From contig DCVT01000017.1 in NCBI GenBank assembly GCA_002328075.1, positions 1 through 46,512 on the forward strand: a stretch of DNA of 46,512 nt, given 5' to 3'. The notes beneath the pieces were generated by a model, which had not been told where the DNA came from, did not search any database, and worked only from the letters and a program-made list of their open reading frames with translations. A program made the translations under genes and the position numbers. Shown piece after piece: positions 33,713-43,089 of this stretch (position 1 is its first letter; each line of letters begins with the position of its first letter). Origin of the DNA: Anaerolineales bacterium UBA2181. Its GTDB lineage: Bacteria; Chloroflexota; Anaerolineae; Promineifilales; UBA4811.

Positions 33713-34684
33713 CTATTTGGGGATGCGCAGCTTCCAGCCGGGCAGAATCAGGCTGGGGTTCGAGATGACGTCCTTGTTGGCCTCAAAGATCTCGGGCCAG
33801 CGGTTGGCATTGCCGAGCATGCTCTGGGCAATACCGCTAAGGGTATCCCCGGGCTTGACCACGTAGACAATCCCCGACAGCTTGGCAGCGGCTTGGGCGG
33901 CAGCCTCGGCAGCCGCCTCGGCTTCCTGCGCCTTCCGAGCCTCTTCTTCCTTTTGGGCCTTCTCTTCGCGCTTTCGGGCGATCTCATCGGTCAGCTCCTG
34001 GGCCCGGGCCTCGCGCTCCTTCTGAGCCTGGGCCGCGGCCGCCTTTTTCTGCGCCTCGACCTCTTTCGCTTTCAGCGCCTCTTGCGCCGCCTGAGCCTCC
34101 TCCGCCGTCTTCTGTTTGGCCTCGGCGGCCGCCTTGCGGTCCTGCTCCAGCTTGCGAGCTTCGGCCTCGCGCTGGGCCTTGGAATCGTCCGCCTTCTTCC
34201 TGGCTTCAGCCGCGGCGGCCGCGGCGTTCCGGCGACGCTTGTCGGAGTCCGTCGCCTTCAGGGCGGTGGCAATCGCGGCCAGCGTCTTTTGCTCCGCAGC
34301 GCTGACCTGCTTCCCGCCGGCCCAGGCCTGCTCCTTGGCGGCCTTGGCAATGGCTTCACCGGCGCCGGTCAGGAAATCCCGGACGGCATCGCCCTCCACG
34401 TTATCCGCCTTGGACTCGAGCAGCTCGCCGATCTGCTCGAGCATCGCCTGAGTCTCGGCCGCCTTGGCCTTGATCTCCTGATCGGAATCCTTCTGTCCGG
34501 CGATGATCTCCTGGACGAGGGCCGATTGCGACCGGTAGCCTTTCAGATATTCCTCCAGCGCTTTGGCCTCGCTGCGCTGGGTCAAAATGGCGCCACGGTC
34601 AGCGGCCTCTAGTAGATGGTGAATGAGTCGGGGAGCATTGACCAGTTGCTTCCACTCTGCTGCTGTGAAATTGCCAGTTGTCAT
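33713..34684 (-). CDS. Coiled-coil protein with C-terminal LysM domain
   Basis: A 323-residue protein. The N-terminal 120 residues are helical (KQLVNAPRLIHHLLEAADRG) and unknown to me. Residues about 140-270 are a very Ala/Lys/Glu-rich coiled coil. The last 50 residues are a LysM domain (YVVKPGDTLSGIAQSMLGNA, EIFEANKDVISNP, LILPGWKLRIPK), which binds N-acetylglucosamine polymers such as peptidoglycan. There is no signal peptide, so it is either cytoplasmic, as in phage-tail or BON-LysM proteins, or exported another way. ATG 34684 follows AAAAGGAGAGGAAG. Confidence 0.7.
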   Translation of the reverse strand: MTTGNFTAAEWKQLVNAPRLIHHLLEAADRGAILTQRSEAKALEEYLKGYRSQSALVQEIIAGQKDSDQEIKAKAAETQAMLEQIGELLESKADNVEGDAVRDFLTGAGEAIAKAAKEQAWAGGKQVSAAEQKTLAAIATALKATDSDKRRRNAAAAAAEARKKADDSKAQREAEARKLEQDRKAAAEAKQKTAEEAQAAQEALKAKEVEAQKKAAAAQAQKEREARAQELTDEIARKREEKAQKEEEARKAQEAEAAAEAAAQAAAKLSGIVYVVKPGDTLSGIAQSMLGNANRWPEIFEANKDVISNPSLILPGWKLRIPK

Positions 34685-35005
34685 CTTCCTCTCCTTTTGC
34701 TCTGATCCACGGTATCGCTTTCAAGGTTCCTTCGCGAACGGCCGTATTATCGGAATCCTTCAACCCTCCGCCGGTGCGCAACAAGAGAACCCCTATCAAG
34801 CGGCGTGCGGAGCGCACCGACGATGTCCTCCAGCGCAACCGCCTGAACCTCACCGAACCGTCCCCCGCCGACCGGTCGGTATCTGCAATTTCGGACGGCC
34901 TCCGCGCGGCGCCGGCCGAAGCGGCAGCATTACCAAAGTCCCCGCGCGTCGGTCGGGCGGCGCATCATCTTCCTCAGCCTCCGGCCTGACCCACCCGCGA
35001 CCACG
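34685..35005. other. Intergenic region upstream of the LysM gene
   Basis: No gene-like sequence is seen in these 321 bp. It holds the LysM ribosome-binding site and, by position, its promoter; no strong box pair was found. Confidence 0.4.
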
Positions 35006-36187
35006 CTAGAGCCCCACCGCCCGGCGCACCAGCGCACCCTTTAGCCGGGTGAAGGCTCGACCCCTTCCGATCGTCAGATCGTCCAGTTCCACCGGGTAGG
35101 TGGTGAGGCACTCGTAGCCATCCTCGGTGATGAGCACCGTGTCCGAATGGCGAAAACCGCCCACGCCGGGCATATAGATGCCCGGCTCGACGCTGACCAG
35201 CATGTTGGCGGCCAGCACGTCGCTGCTGCCGGCTGCGATCCAGGGACCTTCATGGTTGCCCAATCCAAAGCCGTGGCCGGTGCGGTGCAGCAGGTACTCT
35301 CCCAAGCCCTCGTCCCTTAGGAAGCCGTTTGCCGCCTGGTCTATCTCGGAACAACTCGCGCCCGGTTTCAGGAGGACGAAGGCGCGCTGCCGGGCCTGGC
35401 GCATCGTGGCGAACATCTCTCTCATTTGGGCGCTGGGCGGGGCCACAAAGTAGGTTCGCTCGCACTCGGCGCCATAGCCGTTGACCCGCATGAAACTCAG
35501 ACCGATGTGCGGCCCTTCGGCCAGCCGGTCCCCCACCGAGGGCACGCCGTGGGGCATGGCGCTCATGGGCGCCGGCCAGGTCGCCGTCAGCACGCTGGTC
35601 GTCAGCGGGTCAAAGGGCGTCCGTTTGATGATGTCCATCTGCACCGAGCGCCCCTGGGAAAAGATCTCGATCTCGGAGACGCCGGGGTAGGACGCGGCCA
35701 TGATCTTGGCCATGCCCATATCGGCGTAGCCGGCCGCTTGGCGGAGCATCTCGACCTCGGCCGGCGACTTGACCAGCCGCAGGCCTTCAAGCAGGGGCAG
35801 GACACAAGGGCCCAGACCCTGGAGCTGCACGGCGATCTCCTGCGGCAAGGTGGGCTCGACGCCCAGGCGCCGGACAGCGCCCAGGAGATCGTGCAGCCGT
35901 TCAGCCCAACCCTCTCCCGGCGGCGAGGGATAGTCCCAATAGCAGTGCAGGGCCCCCACGTTGGGCGCAGCCCGCAGATGCTCTTGCTCCAGCGCCGGCA
36001 CCAGCAGGACGGCCGGCTCGCCGGGATACACCAGGATGAAGAACGGGCGCTCCAGGGGTACATAGGTCACACCGGTGAGGTAATAGATGCTCTCCTCCGC
36101 GGTGACGAGAAAAGCATCCAGGTCATTGCCCCGCACCTGCTCCTGGAGCCGAACCATGCGCTCCAGGTACTCCTGTTTCGGAATCAT
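35006..36187 (-). CDS. M24 (creatinase/prolidase-fold) family protein with altered metal site
   Basis: A 393-residue pita-bread-fold protein annotated by family as Xaa-Pro aminopeptidase. It has the creatinase N-domain (AFLVTAEESIYYLTGVTYVP) and the M24 core (HRTGHGFGLGNHEGPWIAAG, MLVSVEPGIYMPGVGGFRHS, DTVLITEDGYECL). Of the five usual metal ligands, the His of GHGFG and the Glu of VEPG are seen. The two Asp positions read S and E (GLSFMR, GAECERTYF), and the last Glu is replaced in GGFRHSDT. It may be a metal-free hydrolase such as creatinase. ATG 36187 follows AAAGGAGAGCGAAC. It stands alone. Confidence 0.75.
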   Translation of the reverse strand: MIPKQEYLERMVRLQEQVRGNDLDAFLVTAEESIYYLTGVTYVPLERPFFILVYPGEPAVLLVPALEQEHLRAAPNVGALHCYWDYPSPPGEGWAERLHDLLGAVRRLGVEPTLPQEIAVQLQGLGPCVLPLLEGLRLVKSPAEVEMLRQAAGYADMGMAKIMAASYPGVSEIEIFSQGRSVQMDIIKRTPFDPLTTSVLTATWPAPMSAMPHGVPSVGDRLAEGPHIGLSFMRVNGYGAECERTYFVAPPSAQMREMFATMRQARQRAFVLLKPGASCSEIDQAANGFLRDEGLGEYLLHRTGHGFGLGNHEGPWIAAGSSDVLAANMLVSVEPGIYMPGVGGFRHSDTVLITEDGYECLTTYPVELDDLTIGRGRAFTRLKGALVRRAVGL

Positions 36188-36297
36188 GTTCGCTCTCCTT
36201 TCGCATCTCGCCGTTGGCACAGCCGGCGCAATGGATCAGGATGTGTGCGGTGCCATGTGACTACACGATCCGGAGCGGAACCAGGACGATCCTACGC

Positions 36298-36326
36298 ATT
36301 ATACCCGCAGGCCGCATTTGCGGCAA
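36298..36326 (-). promoter_or_regulatory. Promoter of the M24 family gene
   Basis: On the minus strand TTGCCG (36321-36326) and a perfect TATAAT (36298-36303) are 17 bp apart. The leader to the ATG at 36187 would be about 105 nt. Confidence 0.65.
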
Positions 36327-36418
36327 GTGCACGCTGTGCAGTGCGCAAGGATTGGTGAAGCGGTGCACAGAGCCGTCTCACTGAACCGTTTCTGCTTACA
36401 CCAGCTGGACGGCGCTGA

Positions 36419-37785
36419 TTGTCGTCAGGGGTACAACCGCTGGACCTGGGTCACTTTGGGTCTGATCGCGTCCACGTGCCGGCGACGGAATGGCGCGTTG
36501 ATGAGTTGGGTGAGCTATCAGATCTTCCACCGTGCACAGTCCTGACCACCCCTGATGTGGTAAAGCACTATGGGCAACAGGACGATCTCGGGGAACGCTT
36601 TGTCGAGTATGCGCCGGGCGACAAACGGTATTTCCCCCGGCGGATCGTGTTGCGCACGGTGCGCTATGACAACCCACTGGACGATCTTCTGGTTGATCTG
36701 CTGGCCGGCGATCTGTTGTACAGGCAGGTGGCCAGCGAGTCGGATGGCCGACAGATGGCACTGTTTGGAGCTGAGGTGATGGAGGCGTCAACGAGCAGAA
36801 GAGGCCGGCGCGATCCATTGTTCGAAGCCAGTGACCTGCATCAATTCTGCTCTTCGGTGGCGCGCGTTCAGCTTCTCTTCCAAGACCTGGAAACTGGGCG
36901 TAACCACTCTGCCTTCCAGAACCAGGCACAATTGCGCAAGTTCGTGCGAGCCAATCGCAGACTCGTAAATCTGGCTGCCCGGCCCGCCCACGATGCCAAA
37001 CTCTCCCGTCTGGTTGAGATTATCGAGCAGGCTCGCGGAGACAAGGTGACCGTGTTCTGCCATTACCTCGAAACCGCCAAACGCCTGCAAGACGGGTTGG
37101 CAAAACGCTTGCGCCATCTGCGGGTAGAGACCACTGCTGAAGCCAAGTGAAGGGACATTGACCAGATTCTGCAACGTTTCGCCCCTGTTGCCAACGAGGT
37201 GCCGCCTGAGGATCGCCGGCCACAAGATGAACTGCAGGTGCTGATTGCTACCGGCGCCCTGGCCGAAGGCTACAATCTACAGGATGCCCGCATCTTGGTC
37301 AACTACGATCTGCCCTGGACCGTTCTGCAGCTCGCGCAGCGGATGGGACGTCTGTGGCGTCCCTGGCGCGAGCCGCGCGAAATCCATGTCTACAACTTTG
37401 TCCCGTCGACCATGGACCATCCGAAGCTGCGGCATGGCCGCCAATGGCGACGTCGGCTGGAGGAACGCAACGAGGAACACCGTACGTTCGCCCAGATCCC
37501 GGTGTTGATTCGGCGTGAGTTGGGCGATCGCACCGAGGAAGGCTATCAGATGGAAAGACTGGCGCGCGAACTGTACCTGCGGGACGATGACAGCCTGGAC
37601 CTAGACCAGGTGCTTGACTTCGTACACAGCGCTGACTCGCTCGCCACGAGCACGTTTTATCGGGACCTGGTCAATATCCAGAACTCGAGTGGATTGAACA
37701 TGCCCGGCAGCACTGGGCTGAGTTGCAGAATGTCCCAGCCCACCGACTGCAGATCGTCTGTGCGATGGCTCTGATCCCGGAGTAA
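36419..37785 (+). pseudogene. SNF2-type helicase, C-terminal part, with stop codon and frameshift
   Basis: This is the second half of a large superfamily 2 helicase such as those in phage-defence loci. It includes LSRLVEIIEQARGDKVTVFC, HYLETAKRLQDGLAKRL and, after an in-frame TGA at 37148-37150, DELQVLIATGALAEGYNLQD, ARILVNYDLPWTVLQLAQRM and GRLWRPWREPREIHVYNFVP, the helicase motifs V and VI. The reading frame is unchanged across the TGA, so this is a single nonsense mutation. Near 37685 it shifts frame, and WIEHARQHWAELQNVPAHRL completes the C-terminus to TAA 37783. The N-terminal ATPase half is absent, so the gene is dead. The first recognisable codon is approximate. Confidence 0.75.
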
Positions 37786-37924
37786 ACCGGCCAGAAAAGC
37801 CGTGCAGGCTTGGGCAGGTGGTCGCTGCCGGAAGCCCGCCTGAAGTTGCCGCGCACGGCCTGCTCCGGTACAATCAGAAAGACTAGACGGCGGGCGTGGT
37901 GGAGGCGCGGTGGGGCGCTGTGGC

Positions 37925-38387
37925 ATGTCAGAACGACTGGCTGAGCTGGAAGCATTGCTGCCGGACCTGGAGCGCGGGTATTACCGGCTGGCGCTGGTCG
38001 TCGGCCGGGCTGGCGCGGGCAAGACGCGGCAGCAAGGAACTCTCGCGGCGCTGCGGGGTGCCGTACCTCAACCTTAGTCTGGCGCTCAGCCAGCGACTGC
38101 TTCCCCTCACCAGCAAAGAACGGCCGCTGCGGGTCGGCCGGCTGTTGGCCGAGATCCTGGATGAGCAGCCCGGTTCCGCTGTACTTCTGGACAGCACCGA
38201 GCTGCTTTTTGAGCCGGCGCTGCGCCAGGACCCGTTGGCATGTCTGCAGGGCGCGAGCCGCCACAAGACGCTTGTTGTGGCCTGGAACGGGGAAACCGCC
38301 GGCGCTGCGCTCATCTGCGCCGAGCCGGGGCACCCGGAATACCTGCGCTACGAACACCCGGACGTGAACGTAATCGTTTTGCCCTAG
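37925..38387 (+). pseudogene. brxF: BrxF-like small P-loop protein with frameshift
   Basis: From ATG 37925 the frame reads MSERLAELEALLPDLERGYY and RLALVVGRAGAGKTRQQ, a short P-loop protein with Walker A GRAGAGKT. Near 38030 it breaks. The next frame continues ELSRRCGVPYLNLSLALSQR, VGRLLAEILDEQPG and LLDSTELLFEPALRQDPLAC (Walker B-like LLDSTE) to TAG 38387. Together this gives a product of about 150 residues, the size and layout of BrxF of BREX type 3 loci. It lies directly before the DUF6079 gene, the usual BREX-3 order. A one-base indel explains the break. Confidence 0.65.
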
Positions 38388-38396
38388 AAGACGCCT

Positions 38397-41300
38397 GTGA
38401 AGTACCGAGAGCTGGTCCAATTCGTACCTATCGATACCGTGGTCCAACTGCGCGAGGCAGACGAGCGAGAGGGCGCGGAGGCGTTGGTCAGAACCTACGT
38501 CATCTCCGAGCGCATGGCTGACCTGCTGGAGCGCCTGGTCATCCCGCAACTGCAATTCGCCGCTCCCAAGGACAACAAGGGGCTGCTGGTGGTGGGTAAC
38601 TATGGCACCGGCAAGTCCCACCTGCTGTCGGTGCTCTCGGCGGTGGCGGAGCACCGTGATCTGGCCACGTCGCTGACCAACTCTCAGATCGCCCAGGCCG
38701 CCCACTCGATCGCGGGCCAGTTTCGTTTAGTGCGCACTGAGATCGGCGCTACCACCATGCCGCTGCGCGACATCGTGTTTGGCGAGCTGGAGCTGGCGCT
38801 GAGCCAGATGGGCGTCTCGTATGCTTTCCCGCCGCTGAGCCAGGCGCCGAACAGTAAGGACTTGCTGGTGGCGATGATGAGCGCGTTCCACGAGCGCTTT
38901 CCGGATCAGGGCCTGCTGCTGGTGGTGGATGAGCTGCTCGACTATCTTCGCTCCCGTCGCGACCTGGATCTCGTTCTCGACCTCACCTTTCTGCGCGAGC
39001 TCGGGGAGGCCTGTCGTCTGACCCGTTTCCGGTTTCTGGCCGGCCTGCAGGAGTCGCTTTTTGACAGCCCCCGGTTCCAGTTCGTGGCAGACTCGATCCG
39101 GCGGGTCAAGGACCGTTTCGAGCAGGTGCGCATCGCCCGTCAGGACGTGGCTTACGTCGTGGCCGAGCGCCTGCTGCACAAGGACGCTGGGCAAAAGGGG
39201 CGCGTCCGCGAGCACCTGCGGCAGTTCACTCCGCTGTACGGCGCCATGGCAGAGCGGATGGACGACTTTGTCCGCCTCTTCCCCGTTCACCCGGCCTACC
39301 TGGAGCTTTTTGAGCGCGTGACCATGGCCGAAAAGCGCGAGGTGCTCAAAACACTCAGCGCCGAGATGCAGACCCGGTTGGACAGCGAGGTCCCGGCCGA
39401 TGAGCCTGGCCTGATCGCCTACGACTCGTACTGGGCCAGGCTGCGTGACAACCCCTCCTTCCGCAGCATCCCGGAGATCAAGGAGGTCATCGACAAGAGC
39501 CAGGTGCTGGAGGATCGGGTGCAGAATGCCTTCACCCGGCCGCAGTACCGCCCGGCCGCTCTTCGCCTCATCCACGCGCTCAGCGTTCACCGGCTGACCA
39601 CCGGGGACATCTATGCGCCGCTGGGCGCCACCGCCGAGGAGCTACGCGACGGCCTCTGCCTCTATCTGCCGCTGCCCGAGCGGGAGGCGGATTTTCTCCG
39701 AACCACGGTGGAATCCACCCTGCGCGAGATCATGCGCACCGTGAGTGGCCAGTTTGTCGCGTTCAACCCGGAGAACGGCCAGTACTACCTGGACCTGAAG
39801 AAAGACGTCGATTTTGACGCCCAAGTCGCTCAACGCGCCGAGAGCCTGGACACAGGGCAGCTCGACCGGTACCACTTTGAGGCGCTGAAACGGGTGATGG
39901 AATGCGCCGACTCGACCTATGTGCCCGGCTATGCTATCTGGGAGCACGAGGTCGAGTGGCGCTGCCGGCGGGTGACCCGGCCCGGTTACCTCTTTTTTGG
40001 CGCTCCCAACCAGCGTTCTACCGCGCAGCCGCCCCGCGAGTTCTACCTGTACATGCTGCAGCCCTACGACCCGCCCCCGTACACCGACGAGCGCAAGGCC
40101 GATGAGCTCTTTTTCCGGCTGGCGCGGCGCGACGCGGAGTTTGAAGAGGCGCTCCGGCTCTACGCCGGCGCCCGCGAGATGGCCGCCTCGTCGGGCGGCA
40201 ACCGCTTCGAATACGAGAAAAAGGCCGGCGAACAGCTCAAGCGCCTGCAGAAATGGCTCCGCGAAAAGCTGCCGCAGGCGATGGACGTGACCTACCAGGG
40301 GGCGTCGCGCCCGCTCGTCGAGTGGGTCAAGCAGGGGGCAGCCTCGGTGCGCGATCTGGTCAACGCGGTGGCCTCCGCTTGCCTGTCGACGCATTTTGAC
40401 GAGGCCCGGCCGGAATACCCCCGTTTCTCAGTGCTGGTCACCCAGACCAGCCGGCCACAGGCGGCCGGGGAAGCGATTCGCTGGCTGGCTGGTGGCCTCA
40501 AGACGCAGCAGGGCGCCGCCGTGCTAGACGCGCTGGACCTGTTGGACGATCGCCGGGTCAAGGGGCGGGACTCGCACTACGCCGGCCGCTTTCTTTCGGC
40601 ACTCTCGGAAAAGGGGGAGGGGCAGGTGCTGAACCGGTCCGAGCTCGTCGAGGGGCAGTCGGGGGCCGAGGCGGACCGCTTCTTCGGGTTGGAACCGGAA
40701 TGGGTGGCCGTGGCCCTGCTGGGGCTGGTCCATGGCGGGGAGATCACGCTGGCGCTGCCCGGCCGCAAGATCGACGCCGGCAACCTGGAAGAGGCGCTCA
40801 AGATTGGAATGGACGAGTTGGCCAACTGGAAGTTCATCGGCCGGCCCAAGGGAGTGCCGTTGGCGGCGCTGACTGAGCTCTTTGGTTTACTGGAGCTGCC
40901 CACCGGGCTGATCCAGGACCCCAACCAGCACACCGCGGCGGTGGAGCAGCTCTACAAACGGGTGGACAGCGAGCTCAAGCGGCTGGTGCTGGTGCGGCAA
41001 AGGGCGACGGAAGGGCTTCCTGTCTGGGAGACGGCCGTGCTGGAGAGCCAGGCCAGAGCGGACGTGCTGCGCCGGTTGGACGAGCACAAGAGCTTCCTCG
41101 AGTCGCTGCAGACCATGAACACGCCGGGCAAGCTGCGCAATTTCCGCTATGGCGCCGACGAGGTTCGGGCGCAGGCGCCCGGATGGGCGCTGGTCGCCGA
41201 GCTGCAAGGGCTGGCCGAGGTGGTGGCCGCCGTTCAGCCGCTGACGGCCTACCTGGGGATTGCGGTGGCTGTCCTGCCGGCCGGCACCTCGTGGACGGAG

Positions 41301-42068
41301 GAGGTGAAGACACTCAAGGCAGGACAACTGGCCCAGTTGCGCGACCCGGCCAACTGGGGCCGGCCGGCGCTGCGAGGCTCGTTGGCGGGGGCGCTGGAGA
41401 ATTGCAGAAGCGCGTACATCCAGCTCTACCTGGATCAGCACCGCCGCGCCCGGCTCAACGCCTCTGAAGACGGCCGCAAGAAGCGGTTGATGGCTGACCC
41501 GCGCCATCAGCAACTGGCAGCGTTGTCGGCAGTGGGTTTTCTGCCGGCGGCCGACCTAAAGGAGTGGGAAGGCAAGCTGGCCAACCTGCACCCCTGCTAT
41601 GCCGTTGGCGCGGCTGACCTGAAGGAGCATCCTCTCTGCCCGCACTGCGGCTACCGGCCGGTGGAGGAACCGGCTACTGCCCCGGTGGCAGCCGCCCTCG
41701 ACGGGCTGGAGGAGCGCCTGGGCCAGCTCCACGCCGATTGGACCCGGGCGTTGCTCACAAACGTGAGCCAGGAGGCCACCCAGGCCAACGTCGCGTTGAT
41801 GACCGCGGGCCAACGCAAGCTGATCGACGATTTCATCCAGGCGGGTGCGCTACCGGACAAGATTGGCTACGATTTCGTGCAGACGGTCAAAGAAGCGCTC
41901 GGTGGGCTGGAGCGGGTGGCCGTGCCGCCGGAGGAGATCCTGCTGGCGCTGGCCCAGGGCGGAATGCCGTGCACGGTGCAGGAGCTGCTGGCCCGCTTTC
42001 ACAAATTCGTGGATCGGCGGATCGAGGGCAAGGACCCCAACCGAGTGCGCATCGCGGTGGAGTGGTGA
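38397..42068 (+). CDS. brxC: BrxC/PglY-like P-loop NTPase, DUF6079 family
   Basis: A 1223-residue protein. The N-terminal ATPase has Walker A GNYGTGKSH (67-75) and Walker B LLLVVDELLDYL (173-184), with the sensor-like FRFLAGLQESLFDSPRF. A long helical region follows (YHFEALKRVMECADSTYVPG, PREFYLYMLQPYDPPPYTDE). Near residue 1080 is a CPHCGYRP zinc-knuckle-like motif (LCPHC), with another Cys in HPCYAVG. Size and layout match DUF6079 proteins of BREX type 3 and Pgl systems, the large ATPase needed for phage exclusion. GTG 38397 follows brxF by 9 bp. The gene is fully open, while both neighbours are broken, which is notable. Exact biochemical role in BREX is unknown. Confidence 0.75.
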   Translation: MKYRELVQFVPIDTVVQLREADEREGAEALVRTYVISERMADLLERLVIPQLQFAAPKDNKGLLVVGNYGTGKSHLLSVLSAVAEHRDLATSLTNSQIAQAAHSIAGQFRLVRTEIGATTMPLRDIVFGELELALSQMGVSYAFPPLSQAPNSKDLLVAMMSAFHERFPDQGLLLVVDELLDYLRSRRDLDLVLDLTFLRELGEACRLTRFRFLAGLQESLFDSPRFQFVADSIRRVKDRFEQVRIARQDVAYVVAERLLHKDAGQKGRVREHLRQFTPLYGAMAERMDDFVRLFPVHPAYLELFERVTMAEKREVLKTLSAEMQTRLDSEVPADEPGLIAYDSYWARLRDNPSFRSIPEIKEVIDKSQVLEDRVQNAFTRPQYRPAALRLIHALSVHRLTTGDIYAPLGATAEELRDGLCLYLPLPEREADFLRTTVESTLREIMRTVSGQFVAFNPENGQYYLDLKKDVDFDAQVAQRAESLDTGQLDRYHFEALKRVMECADSTYVPGYAIWEHEVEWRCRRVTRPGYLFFGAPNQRSTAQPPREFYLYMLQPYDPPPYTDERKADELFFRLARRDAEFEEALRLYAGAREMAASSGGNRFEYEKKAGEQLKRLQKWLREKLPQAMDVTYQGASRPLVEWVKQGAASVRDLVNAVASACLSTHFDEARPEYPRFSVLVTQTSRPQAAGEAIRWLAGGLKTQQGAAVLDALDLLDDRRVKGRDSHYAGRFLSALSEKGEGQVLNRSELVEGQSGAEADRFFGLEPEWVAVALLGLVHGGEITLALPGRKIDAGNLEEALKIGMDELANWKFIGRPKGVPLAALTELFGLLELPTGLIQDPNQHTAAVEQLYKRVDSELKRLVLVRQRATEGLPVWETAVLESQARADVLRRLDEHKSFLESLQTMNTPGKLRNFRYGADEVRAQAPGWALVAELQGLAEVVAAVQPLTAYLGIAVAVLPAGTSWTEEVKTLKAGQLAQLRDPANWGRPALRGSLAGALENCRSAYIQLYLDQHRRARLNASEDGRKKRLMADPRHQQLAALSAVGFLPAADLKEWEGKLANLHPCYAVGAADLKEHPLCPHCGYRPVEEPATAPVAAALDGLEERLGQLHADWTRALLTNVSQEATQANVALMTAGQRKLIDDFIQAGALPDKIGYDFVQTVKEALGGLERVAVPPEEILLALAQGGMPCTVQELLARFHKFVDRRIEGKDPNRVRIAVEW

Positions 42069-42120
42069 GCGCATTGTGTCCCCTGGTGGTTGCTGCCGGC
42101 GGAGTTTACTCCTGCGCCGC

Positions 42121-42149
42121 TTGTGGTAAAATACATAGAAGGATATATA
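42121..42149 (+). promoter_or_regulatory. AT-rich promoter of the Phd-type antitoxin gene
   Basis: TTGTGG (42121-42126) and TATATA (42144-42149) are 17 bp apart, in an AT-rich island within GC-rich DNA. A promoter here would separate the antitoxin from the brxC transcript. A GGAGAGG ribosome-binding site precedes ATG 42186. Confidence 0.5.
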
Positions 42150-42185
42150 GCACGATATGAGTAATGGACGGCAGGAGAGGTGGCC

Positions 42186-42467
42186 ATGCAACGGATTATC
42201 GGGGTGACCGAGTTGCAGCGCGGGTTTCGCCGCGTTTTTGAGCAAGTGGTGAGTGAAGGCGTGCCCTATATCCTCACGCGCGGGAGCCGGCCCGAGGCGG
42301 TCCTGTTGGCTTACCAGGACTATTTGCGCTACCAGGAGTGGCACGAGCGCGTCACGCTGGGCCGATTTGACCGGTTGGTGGAGCGACTGAGCGCGCAGAA
42401 CGCCGCCGTTGATGAGAGCGAGATCGAGGCCGATGTCGCCGCCGCGCGGACGGAGGGAGCCGGATGA
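42186..42467 (+). CDS. Phd/YefM-type antitoxin
   Basis: A 93-residue antitoxin of the Phd/YefM fold. The N-terminal domain (MQRIIGVTELQRGFRRVFEQ, VVSEGVPYILTRGSRPEAVL, LAYQDYLRYQEW) matches the DNA-binding and dimer part. The C-terminal tail is acidic and helical, as for toxin binding. It overlaps the next ATG by 4 bp, where a PIN-type toxin would start, but that gene is broken. It therefore now looks like an orphan antitoxin inserted between brxC and the methylase gene. Confidence 0.8.
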   Translation: MQRIIGVTELQRGFRRVFEQVVSEGVPYILTRGSRPEAVLLAYQDYLRYQEWHERVTLGRFDRLVERLSAQNAAVDESEIEADVAAARTEGAG

Positions 42468-42544
42468 TCCGCGTTGCCGTAGATTCCTGTAGCGCGCGTC
42501 TCTTGGCGTGGCGGTGGCCATGGTTGGGCAGGAACAGGCAATGA
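42464..42544 (+). pseudogene. Remnant of a PIN-domain toxin start
   Basis: The ATG overlaps the antitoxin stop (ATGA) and gives MIRVAVDS, close to the MIRVVLDTN start of VapC/PIN toxins, then diverges and stops at 42542-42544. Only the first eight or so residues fit. The toxin has apparently been deleted down to its N-terminus. Confidence 0.5.
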
Positions 42545-43089
42545 ACGCGTTGCATTCAGTGTCCTTGGCTGAAGAAGAGATCCTCGTTGCCGAGTTGGCT
42601 CTGCTGGGCATTCACTACCTTTCGCGGCAAACGGCCTATCAGGCTCAAACGGCGCGCCCCCCGGATGTGTTGCTGGTTGATTTGGTCCAGCAGCCAAGTG
42701 CTCGCGTTCGTTCAACGGTGATTGCCGTCTTGCTCTCACATCCCGAGTATGCAGACGCAGTGCCTGCTGCGCTCCGGCGGCTTCAACCTCCCGAGAGGCT
42801 GAGTCTACAGTCATTTTACCTGGCGGCCAGACTCCTGCAGCAGGAATACGCGCATCGTCTACGGCCTTGTCAGGCATCGCGCTGGCGGTGGCTGCCGGAT
42901 CTGCAGGAGGCATCGGCGGGCCTATGCCTGCCCGAGCAGGGTACACCTCGCGAGAGACTGAATGCGCTGGGAAGCGAATACGGGCGCCTGACGCAGACAA
43001 TGGTGAACTGGATCGGGACCTACGAGCAAGCAGCGCGCCAACTACTGCGCCAATGGGAAGGAGAAAGGCATTGGAACCGGTCACTTTGA
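42541..43089 (+). CDS. Hypothetical protein upstream of a nucleotidyltransferase
   Basis: A 182-residue protein I do not recognise. It is helical, with ALHSVSLAEEEILVAELALL, DLVQQPSARVRSTVIAVLLS and AALRRLQPPERLSLQSFYLA. No membrane segment or catalytic motif is visible. ATG 42541 is preceded by a weak AGGAACAGG; an ATG at 42520 is possible. It overlaps the next gene by 19 bp, so the two are likely partners, perhaps an antitoxin-like unit of a nucleotidyltransferase pair. That is inference from position only. Confidence 0.55.
   Translation: MNALHSVSLAEEEILVAELALLGIHYLSRQTAYQAQTARPPDVLLVDLVQQPSARVRSTVIAVLLSHPEYADAVPAALRRLQPPERLSLQSFYLAARLLQQEYAHRLRPCQASRWRWLPDLQEASAGLCLPEQGTPRERLNALGSEYGRLTQTMVNWIGTYEQAARQLLRQWEGERHWNRSL

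Noticed and set aside
36321..36349. Possible fourth hairpin copy (GCAAGTGCAC ... GCGCAAG)
   Set aside because: It lacks the ACAC(A/C)TG tail and a 7-bp stem, and overlaps a promoter -35 box.
37148..37150. TGA in the helicase as a selenocysteine or recoded codon
   Set aside because: No SECIS-like stem was evident, helicases of this type have no Cys there, and the gene has other defects.
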